DNA from: Firmicutes bacterium TM09-10
Lineage (GTDB): Bacteria; Bacillota; Clostridia; Lachnospirales; Lachnospiraceae
DNA length: 64,000 bases
Direction: 5' to 3'
Assembly: GCA_003481005.1 (NCBI GenBank)
Contig: QUKC01000005.1
Span: 131,417-195,416, forward strand
Shown here: positions 1-8,108 of the stretch, one piece after another
How the letters are laid out: each line of letters begins with the position of its first letter
Position numbering within the stretch: the stretch's first letter is position 1
Notes under the pieces: model-generated
Databases searched by the model: none
What the model was told of the DNA's origin: nothing
What the model saw: only the letters and a program-made list of their open reading frames with translations
Position numbers and translations under genes: made by a program

Positions 1-1005
1 AAGCGCAAGGGCCGCCTGTGCCCAGCTCTCTGCAGAATCCTTTAGGCTTTTGGACTCCACCAGCTCTGTCAGGGCAACCTCCTGTGTAATCGTATCCGAC
101 ATCAGGCACGGGAGCCCTGCAGCCTGTGCTTCCAGCACCGTTCCGGGCAATCCCTCATACAGAGACGGGAAAATAAACAGATCCATCGCCTGATAATAAT
201 CCTGCGGATTTCCCTGATTTCCGAGGAACTGAACGCTTTCTGTAATTCCAAGCTCTGCCGCCTTCTGCTTTGCAGGTTCCATGCATCCGCCCTCGCCGAG
301 CAAAATCAGCTGCGCATCCGGACGGCTCTTTTTGATCTGTGCAAAAACCTCCAGCAAAAACAGGTGGTTTTTCATCTCATTAAAACGCCCCACATGCCCG
401 ACTGTCAGACAATTGCCCAACTCCAGTTTTTGCCGCATCTGTGCACGCATCTGACCGTTATAGGAAAACTTATCCACTTCGATCGCATTCGGCACCACAT
501 GGACAACCCCCTGTGCCCACGCCTTTTCTCCGAAAACTGCTTTTCCGGCAAGCTTGGAGCACGCCAGGCAGACGTCCGTTTTTTTCCAGAGATTTTTACG
601 CATCCGCTTCGTCATCATCCCTTTGACGCCGCCTTCTGTACCCGCGCTTCTGGCATGGGCTGCCGTCAGGGCGATTTTCCCACGCTTCGCTTCCGGCAGA
701 TAAATCGACGCAGTACTCGTCATATGCCCGTGCACGCAGGCATACTCGGAATGCTCTTTAAAAAAACTGCGCCATGCCGCCCGATACGGAATCCAGTTAT
801 AGACCCGAAACCGCGGCAGCCGGTAAATGTGTCCGCCAAGTGCTTCAATCTCTTCGTCAAAATATCCTTTTTTTGAGGTGTGCACTGCAAAATCAAACTG
901 TACCCTCTCACGGTCGATATTTCGGTATAAATCCATAACCCGGCTTTCTGCCCCGCCGAGTCCCGTTGTTCCCAGCACCTGTAATACCCGAATCGGTTCT
1001 TTCAT
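1..1005 (-). CDS. Glycosyltransferase family 4 (EpsF-like), 3' end outside window
   Basis: The frame opens at an ATG at 1005 (MKEPIRVLQVLG) and stays open to the window edge, about 335 residues, so the C-terminus is missing. It has the GT-B layout: a glycine-rich N-terminal loop (TTGLGGAE), the linker strand GHVGRFNEMKN, and near the C-terminal side the nucleotide-sugar E-x7-E motif in YEGLPGTVLEAQAAG. These features are typical of retaining GT4 enzymes of capsule and exopolysaccharide clusters. It is the last gene visible in a long minus-strand glycan operon, 57 bp after the deacetylase-like gene. Donor and acceptor sugars cannot be told from sequence. Confidence 0.88.
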   Translation of the reverse strand, partial: MKEPIRVLQVLGTTGLGGAESRVMDLYRNIDRERVQFDFAVHTSKKGYFDEEIEALGGHIYRLPRFRVYNWIPYRAAWRSFFKEHSEYACVHGHMTSTASIYLPEAKRGKIALTAAHARSAGTEGGVKGMMTKRMRKNLWKKTDVCLACSKLAGKAVFGEKAWAQGVVHVVPNAIEVDKFSYNGQMRAQMRQKLELGNCLTVGHVGRFNEMKNHLFLLEVFAQIKKSRPDAQLILLGEGGCMEPAKQKAAELGITESVQFLGNQGNPQDYYQAMDLFIFPSLYEGLPGTVLEAQAAGLPCLMSDTITQEVALTELVESKSLKDSAESWAQAALAL

Positions 1006-1061
1006 ACGCTTCTGGTTCCTTTTTCTTTTTCTAATTTGCACGCCGACGCCTTTCCATCCGC

Positions 1062-1817
1062 TTATGCGTGTTGGTTCTTTAAGCGGCCAAGCCGCGCGGC
1101 AAGCCCTTTTCCGAACGCCAGCACATATTCCCGGATACGCGCTGGCATGCACTGTGGCTTTGCTTCCAGCTTAAAAAAATCGGAATACGGCACAATGTTT
1201 TCCCTGTTTGCGTCAAGCATCTCTTCGTAGGCTTTCAGCTCCGCTACCGTGGAATGGTTGGCATGAATGACGATCGTCGTCATTCCCTCCCGATCAGAAA
1301 ATGCGTATTTCCGCAAAAAGGCAATCGGTAAAAAAGTCATCCCACTGCGCACATACGGCAAATCTCCAAACCCGTCCGTCACATGGGTAAACCCGAGTGC
1401 TTTGAGGGCACGCAGTGTCATTTTGTCAAAGGTATGGCCCGGCGCCATGAACAGCTTCGTCTCGATGCCGCGATCCAAGAGCTTTTTCTGTCCGCTTTCC
1501 AGAAGCCGGTACTGCTCCTCATAGCTTTTCCCCGCAAACTCCGACTGGGCATTCAACGGAAAGCTCCCGCCTCTTTTTGTTGTATACACATGATGGCAGC
1601 CGTGCATGGAAAGGGTCCAGCCTTTTTCCTGCAGCTCCTGCATTTTTTTCCAGAACGCTTCCCGTGCCGGATCCACCGACAGCTTCGGATCAAGATTGTC
1701 CGGTACAATGCCTAACAGCGGATAACATCCATAGCGTTCAAACAGCTGTTCAAAGGCTTCAAAGCTTTTCCAGTCCATATCCGGTGTAATATCATCCATT
1801 CGAAATGCGATTTTCAT
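1062..1817 (-). CDS. DUF2334-like polysaccharide deacetylase family protein
   Basis: A 251-residue protein starting MKIAFRMDDI, with AAGGA seven bases before the ATG. The early Asp-Asp pair (RMDD), the histidines in MHGCHHVY and the MAPGHTFD segment match the metal and catalytic positions of NodB-like carbohydrate esterases, in the DUF2334 subtype. There is no signal peptide, so it probably acts in the cytoplasm or at the inner membrane face on a sugar or lipid-linked sugar. It lies 29 bp downstream of the formyltransferase gene in the same operon. Deacetylation of an N-acetyl sugar is the family-based inference; the substrate is unknown. Confidence 0.75.
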   Translation of the reverse strand: MKIAFRMDDITPDMDWKSFEAFEQLFERYGCYPLLGIVPDNLDPKLSVDPAREAFWKKMQELQEKGWTLSMHGCHHVYTTKRGGSFPLNAQSEFAGKSYEEQYRLLESGQKKLLDRGIETKLFMAPGHTFDKMTLRALKALGFTHVTDGFGDLPYVRSGMTFLPIAFLRKYAFSDREGMTTIVIHANHSTVAELKAYEEMLDANRENIVPYSDFFKLEAKPQCMPARIREYVLAFGKGLAARLGRLKNQHA

Positions 1818-1846
1818 ATTCTTTTCCTTTTCGCTGCTGCATGGCT

Positions 1847-2767
1847 TTATTCCAGGATCATTCCCGGCTCCAGCTCTATTTCCGACTCATAGTCTTCGAC
1901 TAAAAGAGAGCCATCCAGCGTCCGTACGATCAGCTTTTTGTCAAAAATGTCGATGATCTCCCCTGGTGCATACATCGAGAAGTCCAACATCTCATCAAAG
2001 GGATGTGCGCTCCATACCGTGATCTTTTCGCCGTTGCAGAAGCAAAATGCTCCCGGGAACGGTCTTGTCACGCCCCGGATCAGGTTATACAGATTCCGGG
2101 TACGATCATGGAAATCCAGCTTTCCGTCCGCCGCCGTCCGCTTATTGTACCAGCTGTCGAAATCTCTGGACTCCCGGTGTACGCTGACGGTTCCCGCCTG
2201 ATGTGCCGCGATCAGCTTAGCGATCAGGCGCTTGCTGACCAGCATGTTTTTATACTGCATCGTACGCACGGTATCATGAGGAGTGATGGCGCACATCTCG
2301 CTTGCAAAAACATTCGGGCTGTCCGCTTTTTCATCGTACTGGAACAGGTTCAGATTAAAACGCGTATCTCCGAGAATGATCGACCAGTTAAGCGGCGAGC
2401 GTCCCCGCCCAAAGGGCAGATATGCACAGTTCCCGTGGAAACCGAATACACCCTCCGAAAATCTGGAAAGCACGAAGCCGGGAAGCAATCTCTGCCAGCC
2501 CATGGAAATCCCCAGCTCGAAGGTATTTTCCGCGAAAAATTTCGTCGTCTCCTCATCCTTTAAACCGTAAGAATGTGTTTCGTAAACCGGAATCCCGTAC
2601 TTGTCCTCCAACCAGGAAAGTCCCTCATAGCCGGACACCTGATTGCCCGAAAGCACATCGGGATGAATCGTCACAACCAGATCCACCGGACAAAGCTTTT
2701 CCTGAACAAAGCGGACGATCTCCGCAGTTGTATCTTTTACACCGAATATAACAACTCGATAATGCAT
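1847..2767 (-). CDS. Sugar N-formyltransferase-like protein (Fmt/ArnA fold)
   Basis: The start at 2767 (MHYRVVIFGVKD) is set by GGAGGGG four bases upstream; a longer frame to 2863 only reads through a palindrome. The 306-residue protein has the formyl-THF transferase core: an N-terminal Rossmann strand, the loop around FHGNCAYLPFGRGRSPLNW, and the later Asp in KADSPNVFA. It ends in a beta-rich C-terminal domain as in Fmt. In sugar formyltransferases the catalytic triad is N-x-H...D; here the aligned residues read H-x-N. It sits in a glycan operon with an amino-sugar transaminase (WecE type), so formylation of a 4-amino sugar is the likely role. A bona fide tRNA-Met formyltransferase is less likely given context and the altered loop. 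Confidence 0.72.
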   Translation of the reverse strand: MHYRVVIFGVKDTTAEIVRFVQEKLCPVDLVVTIHPDVLSGNQVSGYEGLSWLEDKYGIPVYETHSYGLKDEETTKFFAENTFELGISMGWQRLLPGFVLSRFSEGVFGFHGNCAYLPFGRGRSPLNWSIILGDTRFNLNLFQYDEKADSPNVFASEMCAITPHDTVRTMQYKNMLVSKRLIAKLIAAHQAGTVSVHRESRDFDSWYNKRTAADGKLDFHDRTRNLYNLIRGVTRPFPGAFCFCNGEKITVWSAHPFDEMLDFSMYAPGEIIDIFDKKLIVRTLDGSLLVEDYESEIELEPGMILE

Positions 2768-2817
2768 ATTCCCCTCCTGTTTTGCGCAATCCTTGCCTGC
2801 AGTGCGCGTCGTATGGT

Positions 2818-2857
2818 GGCTTTTTAACGAATAGGCAAGCCTATTCGTTAAAAAGCC
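2818..2857. repeat. 40-bp perfect inverted repeat overlapping a terminator
   Basis: Two perfect 19-bp arms (2818-2836 and 2839-2857) are separated by only AA, between the epimerase and formyltransferase genes. The last seven bases of the right arm are also the first seven bases of the terminator stem at 2851-2881, so the two hairpins cannot form together. Confidence 0.85.
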
Positions 2858-2881
2858 GTCCAAACCAATTGGACGGCTTTT
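2851..2881 (-). terminator. Intrinsic terminator after the 4-epimerase gene
   Basis: A 13-bp perfect stem (AAAAGCCGTCCAA against its complement) with a 5-base loop is followed on the minus strand by a T run. It begins 13 bp after the epimerase stop codon. Confidence 0.8.
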
Positions 2882-2893
2882 CGTTCTTTTATT

Positions 2894-3868
2894 TTACAGA
2901 TTTTCTTTATACCAGTCAATGGCAAGGCGGATTCCCTTTTCAAAATCATAATCCGGATCGTAGTCAAGCAGCTCTCTTGCTTTGCTGATGTCCGCGTTGG
3001 AATCCCGGATATCTCCCTTTCTGGCAGGACCAAAGACCGGCTCAATCTTTTTGCCTAGGGCTTCGCAGAGTTCATAATATAAATCGATCAGATATACTCT
3101 GCCGCCGGAACCGATGTTGAACGCTTCTCCTGCTGCTTCGCTCGGAGCCAGGCAGGCTTTTAAGTTCGCTTCGATTACATTGTCGATATAAGTAAAGTCT
3201 CTGGACTGACGGCCGTCTCCGTTGATGGTCGGCGCTTCATCCTTTAACAGCAGCTTTAAAAACTTCGGAATAACAGCGGCATACATGCCTTCCGGGTTCT
3301 GACGGCGTCCAAATACGTTGAAATAGCGCATGCCGTAAGTATCCAGACCGTACAGCGTCTTATAAAGACGACCGAATTCCTCGTCTGTCTTCTTGGTCAG
3401 CGCGTAAGGGGAAAGAACATGGCCTTCAATGCCCTCTTTTTTGGGAAGTCCGGGATGATCGCCGTATACGGAAGAGCTGGACGCGTACACAAATTTCTTT
3501 ACGCCGTTCTGTCTCGCTGCTTCCATCATGTTCAGCGTGCCGACGATGTTATTCTGCGCATAGAAAATCGGCATTTCGATGCTTCTGGGAACGCTGCCCC
3601 ATGCCGCCTGATTCAGCACATAATCCACACCCTCGCAGGCTTTCATACAGGTATCCAGATCTTTGATGTCGCCTTTGATAAAGGTATAGTTCGGATTACC
3701 TTCAAACATCTCCACATGCTTCGGATTGCCTGTGGAAAGGTCGTCCAGACATCTTACCTTATAACCGAGGTTCAAGATCGCCTCGCACAGGTTGGAACCG
3801 ATAAAACCGGCGCCGCCTGTTACCAGAAATACACTGTCCTTGTCAAATTTCAAATCCTTATATCCCAT
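2894..3868 (-). CDS. WbpP/TviC-type UDP-N-acetylglucosamine 4-epimerase
   Basis: I start it at 3868 (MGYKDLKFDKDS), with GAGAGGAAAT just upstream. The frame is open to 4027, but that extension only translates an intergenic hairpin repeat. The protein is an extended short-chain dehydrogenase: NAD loop GGAGFIGSN, catalytic Ser-Ser-Ser and Y-x3-K (YALTK), and the substrate-loop sequences SVPRSIEMP and RYFNVFGRRQNP. These match the WbpP/TviC branch, which favours N-acetylated UDP-hexosamines over UDP-glucose. A WbpO/TviB-type 6-dehydrogenase lies two genes upstream, so the pair could interconvert UDP-GlcNAc/GalNAc and their uronic acids. It is the third gene of the minus-strand run ending at the window edge and has its own terminator. 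Confidence 0.88.
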   Translation of the reverse strand: MGYKDLKFDKDSVFLVTGGAGFIGSNLCEAILNLGYKVRCLDDLSTGNPKHVEMFEGNPNYTFIKGDIKDLDTCMKACEGVDYVLNQAAWGSVPRSIEMPIFYAQNNIVGTLNMMEAARQNGVKKFVYASSSSVYGDHPGLPKKEGIEGHVLSPYALTKKTDEEFGRLYKTLYGLDTYGMRYFNVFGRRQNPEGMYAAVIPKFLKLLLKDEAPTINGDGRQSRDFTYIDNVIEANLKACLAPSEAAGEAFNIGSGGRVYLIDLYYELCEALGKKIEPVFGPARKGDIRDSNADISKARELLDYDPDYDFEKGIRLAIDWYKENL

Positions 3869-3917
3869 GGATTTCCTCTCATTTCTGCCGCAGCCGCGGC
3901 ACTGTATTTTATTCATG

Positions 3918-3951
3918 ACAATAGAATGCTCGCAGAGCGTGCATTCTATTA
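3918..3951. repeat. ACAATAG hairpin repeat, copy 1
   Basis: Ten-bp perfect arms (AATAGAATGC at 3920-3929 and its complement at 3941-3950) enclose a smaller GCTC/GAGC stem, preceded by TTCATG. This is one of six dispersed copies in the window, here between the epimerase and the GDSL lipoprotein gene. Confidence 0.88.
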
Positions 3952-4027
3952 TTTCGGATAAACGATCCGCGGATTGCGCCATGATCCGGAAGTATTTTTG
4001 TCCTTCTGCCCCTGATATCCGATCCAA

Positions 4028-5083
4028 TCAGTTGAAGGAAGCGATATTGTTGCCCGAAATCTGACCCGCTGTTCCGTAGAGCAGGCAGGATGCAATGGTT
4101 TTCGCATACAGGCTTCTTCCTTTTTCATTTAAATGAATGCCGTCTTCCAGATATTCATCTGCATTATAGGCATCCACTCCGAGATTGTCGTAAGTATCCA
4201 CGCACAGCGTTCCCTGACCGACTGCAACGTCACAGGCAATGCTCGCATAATTGTAGAGTGCCTTTTCTCCCATATTTTTAACCGGGATCGGAAAATAGGA
4301 CGCATAGTTGGGAGATGTGATCAAAATCTGTGCCTGGGGGAAAACAGAACGAACTCCCTTTACGCCCTCGCTTAACGCCGTTCCAAAGCCCGTCCAGGGT
4401 CTGTCCGAGTTGTTGATCGGAGCCTGTGCCAAGAAGTCATTCATACCATAGGACAAAATTACCACATCGATCTGATCCTTGACATTCATCACAGCTTTGA
4501 TGTCGTCATAGGCAGCCTTGCCCTGCAGCATCTCTACATCCGTATTTCCACGGAGAATAGAGATCATCTTTCCCAGGGAGCAGTCACTGGCAGGACCAAA
4601 CTGGTATTCATTATCGTCCGGGCTGATGGTTGCGCGGGTGCCGCCGATGGCACCGTTATAGACCGTCGCATTTTTCCCTTTTTGAGCAAGACATGCTGTA
4701 AGACGTGCAGACACGCCGGTATCATCCCGATAATTGCCCCAGATGCTGTCTCCAAGCACCAGGATCTTCATTTCGTCCCCGGAATTATCTGTATTCTCTG
4801 CCTGCTGGGCTCCGGTCTGATCCGTCTGGTTTTCAGACACCATCTCCTGAGACTGATTTTCTGTCTCTGCAGCAGTCTGGGTCTCTTCTGTGCTCTGGGT
4901 CTCGGTAATGCCCAGCTGAGCCTTTAATTCTTCATTCTCCGCCGCAAGGGATTCCAGCTTGTTCTGATATTCCTTGATCTCTGCTGTATAATCTGTCGTC
5001 TGTCCGCATCCTGAAAGCATTGCTCCAATCAGCAGGGATGCTGTCAGAAGCAGACCGCATGATACTTTTGATAACCGTTTCAT
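4028..5083 (-). CDS. SGNH/GDSL-type hydrolase lipoprotein
   Basis: The start at 5083 (MKRLSKVSCGLL) follows a strong GAGGAGG. It gives a lipoprotein signal peptide with lipobox LSGC, so the mature protein should be anchored on the outer membrane face. A short coiled-coil (about residues 33-55) and a Gln/Thr/Glu-rich linker precede the catalytic domain. SGNH blocks are visible: LVLGDSIWG (nucleophile Ser), GGTRA, YGMNDF (G-x-N-D) and DGIHLN (D-x-x-H). Such enzymes act as esterases or O-acetyl-glycan hydrolases; located in a glycan operon, this one may deacylate or acylate the exported polymer. It is separated from the upstream membrane-protein gene by a repeat element of about 200 bp. Confidence 0.85.
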   Translation of the reverse strand: MKRLSKVSCGLLLTASLLIGAMLSGCGQTTDYTAEIKEYQNKLESLAAENEELKAQLGITETQSTEETQTAAETENQSQEMVSENQTDQTGAQQAENTDNSGDEMKILVLGDSIWGNYRDDTGVSARLTACLAQKGKNATVYNGAIGGTRATISPDDNEYQFGPASDCSLGKMISILRGNTDVEMLQGKAAYDDIKAVMNVKDQIDVVILSYGMNDFLAQAPINNSDRPWTGFGTALSEGVKGVRSVFPQAQILITSPNYASYFPIPVKNMGEKALYNYASIACDVAVGQGTLCVDTYDNLGVDAYNADEYLEDGIHLNEKGRSLYAKTIASCLLYGTAGQISGNNIASFN

Positions 5084-5182
5084 ACATTCGTTCCTCCTCA
5101 TGCCTGTTTCCATTAAGACAGCTTCAGTATATCCCCTTTGCAGCCAATCTGCAACGGACTTCATAGAATCTTAATCAATGTT

Positions 5183-5380
5183 TAAGTTCACCTGCGGTTT
5201 TCTGTGAGCAGATTTCATGCTCGCATGAAAATCTGCTTGCGGAAAGCTGCAGAGGGAGCGCCGTGATATGAGCAAAAGTGAGCTGCGCAGCAGCGGAAAG
5301 CAGCGCAGCTGCGATTTGCGACAATAGAATGTTAGCGAAGCGTACATTCTATTGTATTGCGAATGGCGCGGGTGAACTTA
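5183..5380. repeat. MITE-like element with terminal inverted repeats
   Basis: Its outer ends TAAGTTCACCTGCG (5183-5196) and CGCGGGTGAACTTA (5367-5380) are inverted repeats matching at 13 of 14 positions. Inside lie three more palindromes: an AGCAGATTTCATG hairpin (about 5206-5232), AGCTGCGC/GCGCAGCT (about 5281-5310), and the ACAATAG hairpin at 5321-5354. It has no coding capacity. Its last three bases are the stop codon of the adjacent membrane-protein gene. Confidence 0.75.
5321..5354. repeat. ACAATAG hairpin repeat, copy 2
   Basis: Twelve-bp perfect arms (ACAATAGAATGT and its complement) surround a variant loop. Position 12 of the arm differs from copies 1 and 3 (T instead of C), with the matching change on the other arm, so pairing is kept. 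Confidence 0.88.
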
Positions 5381-6733
5381 CGGCAGTCGATGCGCGGTTT
5401 TTCCACCCGCCAGTTCGTACAAAAGCATCAGTCCGCTGACATAAAACAGCGGCAATCCATAGATCACATAGCGGGAAAGGCACATGATGATCATGGAGGT
5501 AGCAAATACGTTTGCTAACACAGCCAGCAGGGAAAATGCCGCCAGCCAGACCGCGTTGGAATTGTGATTTTTCCTCCATGCAAGGGCAGCCAGCACGATA
5601 TAGGCGAGGTACGCCGTCAGCGCATACCAGTTTAGCAGCGGGTGTACGACTGCGATGGACCGGATCAGTCCGTAGCAGGCGAGCGCCAGATAGTCATACA
5701 GCCATCTGCCCAGAACTGCCGGAAGTAAGGATTTCACGATGGTTGCCGCAATCCGGTCGGATTCCACATTTTCAGGAATGTAGTCTATAAAGCCCTCCCT
5801 GTCATGCAGCTGTCTCCAGGGCTCTTCGATCATTTCAAACTTGATCGCGTCATGCCATTTTTCCAGATGTGCTGCCCGGTTGAAAAAGCCCTCCGGCGCA
5901 TCCTGATACGTCGCACCCTGTTCTTTTGCAAGTCGATAGGAAAGCTCAAACATAACTCTTGCGTCCCGATCGACAATCCTTTCGGCATCCTCTTCGTCCG
6001 CCGCATACAGAATGTTTGCGAGCAGTCCGACGCTTCCAAACGTATTATTGATAAAATATCCGTTAAAAACAAGGTTGTAGCTTTTTACGAGAAGCGTCCT
6101 TGTACCAAACGCCAGCGCAGTGCACACGACACAAATCAACAGGCGTTTCGCCAGCTTCTTTTTTTCTACGATCACGACGGCCCCTGCAAACACCAGCCAG
6201 AGCAGGATCGTGAACATCATCTGTCCGCGTACCAGAGACAAAAATAAGGATAACAGCAGGGAGGATAAAGCTGCTCCCCTCTGTCTTGTATACACCATCT
6301 TCATGCACTGCGCCGTAAACAGATAAAACAGCGGCAGTCCCAGCGCTTCGCTGATGACGCCGTTCGACAAAACCAGTCCGCTCGCAGAAAATACCGGCGT
6401 GATAATGTGGGGCGCCAGTAAGATCAGGCACACCAGCGCTTCCATCCACTGCCCGAATGCAAATCGTTTTTTCAGGCTCTCCGCCAGCCAGATCACGGAA
6501 AACGCCGCCAGTCCGTTCTGCAGAAATCTCACAATATCAAGATACTTTGTCTCCCCAAACAGGCTGCGGAAAATCCACAAAAAGAAAGAGTACAGCGGCT
6601 CCCGGTGAATGTGCATCGCAATATACTGGTTGCTGTCATTATAGATCCCCGTTGTTCCAAGCAGCCACAGTGCTGCAAAAAACAGCACCGGAAGCAGCCA
6701 GGGAAACGGGAATTTTTTCCATTTTCGGATCAT
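5378..6733 (-). CDS. Polytopic membrane protein, GT-C-like, unknown
   Basis: A 451-residue protein with roughly ten hydrophobic segments, starting at ATG 6733 behind AGAGG. The first extracytoplasmic loop (GIYNDSNQYIAMH) contains an acidic residue soon after the first membrane span, as is usual in GT-C fold glycosyltransferases that use lipid-linked donors. A soluble stretch (about residues 240-320) lies between two membrane blocks. No family could be named with confidence. It is 12 bp downstream of the nucleotide-sugar dehydrogenase and probably co-transcribed with it. The stop codon TAA coincides with the outer end of the repeat element at 5183-5380. Confidence 0.8.
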   Translation of the reverse strand: MIRKWKKFPFPWLLPVLFFAALWLLGTTGIYNDSNQYIAMHIHREPLYSFFLWIFRSLFGETKYLDIVRFLQNGLAAFSVIWLAESLKKRFAFGQWMEALVCLILLAPHIITPVFSASGLVLSNGVISEALGLPLFYLFTAQCMKMVYTRQRGAALSSLLLSLFLSLVRGQMMFTILLWLVFAGAVVIVEKKKLAKRLLICVVCTALAFGTRTLLVKSYNLVFNGYFINNTFGSVGLLANILYAADEEDAERIVDRDARVMFELSYRLAKEQGATYQDAPEGFFNRAAHLEKWHDAIKFEMIEEPWRQLHDREGFIDYIPENVESDRIAATIVKSLLPAVLGRWLYDYLALACYGLIRSIAVVHPLLNWYALTAYLAYIVLAALAWRKNHNSNAVWLAAFSLLAVLANVFATSMIIMCLSRYVIYGLPLFYVSGLMLLYELAGGKTAHRLP

Positions 6734-6745
6734 TTACACCTCTGA

Positions 6746-8062
6746 TTATAATCTCCAGTACAGGCAGTCATCACGTGTCCATTCCTTGCGATTTAAGATG
6801 CCCTTGACATCTACAAGTACTTTTTTGCCGTTTGTCGGATTAAAGAAGTTTTCAATCGCTGCCTGATCCAATCCCTCAAATTCCTTATGGCATACGGCAA
6901 TAACCAGCGCGTCCACATCTTTTACAGCACTCATATCCTGCAGCTCTACTCCATAGAGACGCTTCGCCTCTGCGCGGTCTGCGGTCTGATCCACCAGCAC
7001 CGGCTCGATGCCGTACTCACGCAGCTCTTTTACAATATCGATAACCTTTGTATTTCTGGTATCCGGGCAGTTCTCCTTGAAGGTAAAGCCAAGGATTGCA
7101 ACCTTCGCATGCTTTACCGCGATATCTGCGCGAATCAGGTTTTTCACAATGTTTTCTGCGACATATTTGCCCATGTCGTCGTTGATGCGGCGGCCGGACA
7201 GAATGATCTGGGAATGATAGCCCATCTGCTCTGCGCGGTAGGTCAGATAATACGGATCGACACCGATGCAGTGTCCGCCCACCAGACCGGGATAAAATTT
7301 CAGGAAATTCCATTTGGTTCCTGCTGCCTTTAATACGCTCTGCGTGTCGATGCCCATCTTGTTAAAGATAATAGAAAGTTCATTCATGAACGCAATATTG
7401 ATATCCCTCTGGCTGTTCTCGATTACCTTTGCAGCCTCTGCGACCTGAATGGATTCTGCACGGTATACACCGGCTTCTACAACCAGCTCATAAACCTTTG
7501 CAACAGTATCCAGCGTTTCCTCATCCATACCGGAAACGATCTTTGTGATGGTTTCCAGACGGTGTACCTTGTCGCCAGGGTTGATCCGTTCAGGAGAATA
7601 ACCGATCTTGAAATCCTTACCGCATACCAGTCCGGATTCCTTTTCCAGAATCGGCACACATACCTCTTCGGTTACGCCCGGATATACGGTAGACTCGAAT
7701 ACGACAACGCTGCCCTTTGTCAGGTTCCGTCCCAGAATCCGGCTTGCGCCCTCTACCGGGGTCAGATCCGGCGTATGGTCATCGTTTACAGGAGTAGGAA
7801 CTGCTACGATATGGAATTTTGCTTCCCGCAGCTTTGTCTCATCTGCAGTGAACTCCACTTCCGTCTGGCGGATCACATCATCCCCAACCTCGTTGGTCGG
7901 ATCAATGCCGGACTGATACAGTTTGATCTTTTCTGCGTTTAAGTCGTAGCCGATTACCTTGATCTTTCTGGCGAATGCGACTGCGATCGGCATACCCACA
8001 TAACCAAGACCTACCAGCGACAGTTTTTCCTCGCCTGCCAAAATCTTTTCATATAAATCCAT
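6746..8062 (-). CDS. WbpO/TviB-type UDP-N-acetylhexosamine 6-dehydrogenase
   Basis: This NAD-dependent enzyme oxidises C6 of a UDP-N-acetylhexosamine to the uronic acid. Visible features are the N-terminal NAD loop GLGYVGMP, the VPTPVN segment, ESTVYPG, GYSPERINPGDK, and the catalytic-Cys motif GLVGGHCIGVDPYYLT. The end is the UDP-binding C-terminal domain (ILGFTFKENCPDTRN). The YSPERINPGDK and TKWNFLKFYPGLVGG stretches place it in the TviB/WbpO branch rather than UDP-glucose dehydrogenase. I prefer the ATG at 8062 (MDLYEKI), eight bases after GAGG; in-frame ATGs at 8068 and 8128 have poor spacing or overlap the previous gene. With the 4-epimerase at 2894-3868 it can form a GalNAcA-type precursor. 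Confidence 0.9.
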   Translation of the reverse strand: MDLYEKILAGEEKLSLVGLGYVGMPIAVAFARKIKVIGYDLNAEKIKLYQSGIDPTNEVGDDVIRQTEVEFTADETKLREAKFHIVAVPTPVNDDHTPDLTPVEGASRILGRNLTKGSVVVFESTVYPGVTEEVCVPILEKESGLVCGKDFKIGYSPERINPGDKVHRLETITKIVSGMDEETLDTVAKVYELVVEAGVYRAESIQVAEAAKVIENSQRDINIAFMNELSIIFNKMGIDTQSVLKAAGTKWNFLKFYPGLVGGHCIGVDPYYLTYRAEQMGYHSQIILSGRRINDDMGKYVAENIVKNLIRADIAVKHAKVAILGFTFKENCPDTRNTKVIDIVKELREYGIEPVLVDQTADRAEAKRLYGVELQDMSAVKDVDALVIAVCHKEFEGLDQAAIENFFNPTNGKKVLVDVKGILNRKEWTRDDCLYWRL

Positions 8063-8108
8063 TTTCATATCCTCGCTTTCCTGCGCTTTTCTATATGGTT
8101 TTTCTTTT

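Noticed and set aside
364..876. Long plus-strand frame of 170 codons
   Set aside because: It is the shadow of the GT4 gene on the minus strand, with no ribosome site and His/Cys/Arg-rich composition.
2768..2863. N-terminal extension of the formyltransferase frame
   Set aside because: It reads through the 40-bp palindrome; GGAGGGG supports the ATG at 2767.
3869..4027. N-terminal extension of the 4-epimerase frame
   Set aside because: It only translates hairpin repeat copy 1 and lacks a ribosome site; the ATG at 3868 has one and matches the family start.
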